A program made the translations under genes and the position numbers. A model generated the notes under the pieces. It saw only the letters and a program-made list of their open reading frames with translations, did not search any database and was not told the DNA's origin. Of a stretch of 13,621 nucleotides of DNA, positions 13,593 through 13,621 are shown piece by piece (the first letter of the stretch is position 1; each line of letters begins with the position of its first letter). Source of the stretch: Io17-Chloro-G2 sp034420695 (GTDB lineage Bacteria > Chloroflexota > Dehalococcoidia > Lucifugimonadales > UBA3495); contig DAOULB010000037.1 in the NCBI GenBank assembly GCA_034420695.1, positions 1 to 13,621 on the forward strand, in the 5' to 3' direction.

Positions 13593-13621
13593 ATGGCGAA
13601 ACCATTGTTAGACGATGAACT
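13593..13621 (+). CDS. IS5-family-like transposase, first nine codons
   Basis: The ATG opens MAKPLLDDE followed by an incomplete codon CT (Leu), matching the usual beginning of IS5-group transposases (MAKPLL-D-LW). A strong SD, GGAGGGG, lies 6 bases upstream. The gene runs out of the window, so the DDE catalytic residues cannot be seen. Nine residues are thin evidence, but the SD, the SD-masking hairpin and the abrupt end of the preceding gene agree with an insertion sequence. Confidence 0.5.

Larger units (their letters stand above)
13534..13621 (+). mobile_element. Probable left end of an IS5-like insertion sequence (boundary uncertain)
   Basis: The transposase start at 13593 implies that the terminal inverted repeat lies just upstream, in the stretch around GGGACTTTGGGCTAG (13541-13555). 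The other end is outside the window, so neither the repeat nor a target duplication can be verified. Confidence 0.4.

Overview
The window reads as one strand of a high-GC bacterial chromosome: every supported gene is on the + strand, Shine-Dalgarno sequences (GGAGG types) are strong, and GTG starts occur. The gene mix (tripartite tricarboxylate transporter, amidohydrolase-2, bicupin, secreted GFxPGE-type protein) recalls uncultivated Chloroflexota of the SAR202/Dehalococcoidia kind. That placement is an impression from protein style; no rRNA or marker gene is present to confirm it.

Left part (1-7713), metabolic: the 3' end of a TctC-type periplasmic binding protein; a two-domain cupin resembling ring-cleaving dioxygenases; a 795-residue fusion of the TctA and TctB membrane subunits; a small exported protein of unknown function; an amidohydrolase-2 enzyme; a dienelactone-hydrolase-family enzyme; and a VOC/glyoxalase-fold protein. 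Together they look like uptake of a carboxylated, possibly aromatic, compound followed by oxygenation, decarboxylation or hydration, and ester or lactone hydrolysis. The substrate cannot be read from the sequence. The genes are not packed; GC-rich inverted repeats lie in most gaps, and one good intrinsic terminator follows the dienelactone hydrolase gene.

Right part (7709-13621), defence and mobility: after a perfect -10 box and a hexamer-repeat leader come five genes whose ends all overlap: a FitA-type ribbon-helix-helix antitoxin, a FitB/VapC-type PIN toxin, a 1123-residue Type ISP-like restriction-modification enzyme without a helicase domain, a small DUF5678-like protein and a retropepsin-like aspartic protease. 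The overlaps are 14, 4, 4 and 4 nt, so the five are probably one translationally coupled unit. The target-recognition part of the restriction enzyme is much less GC-rich than its flanks, as expected for an exchanged module. After the protease lies a short relic of a second Type ISP C-terminus, then a small-gene pair resembling DUF6978 and DUF1828. The window ends in the first codons of an IS5-like transposase whose ribosome binding site sits inside a hairpin.

No tRNA, rRNA, CRISPR array or replication origin was seen, and no stretch over 300 bases lacks a gene.
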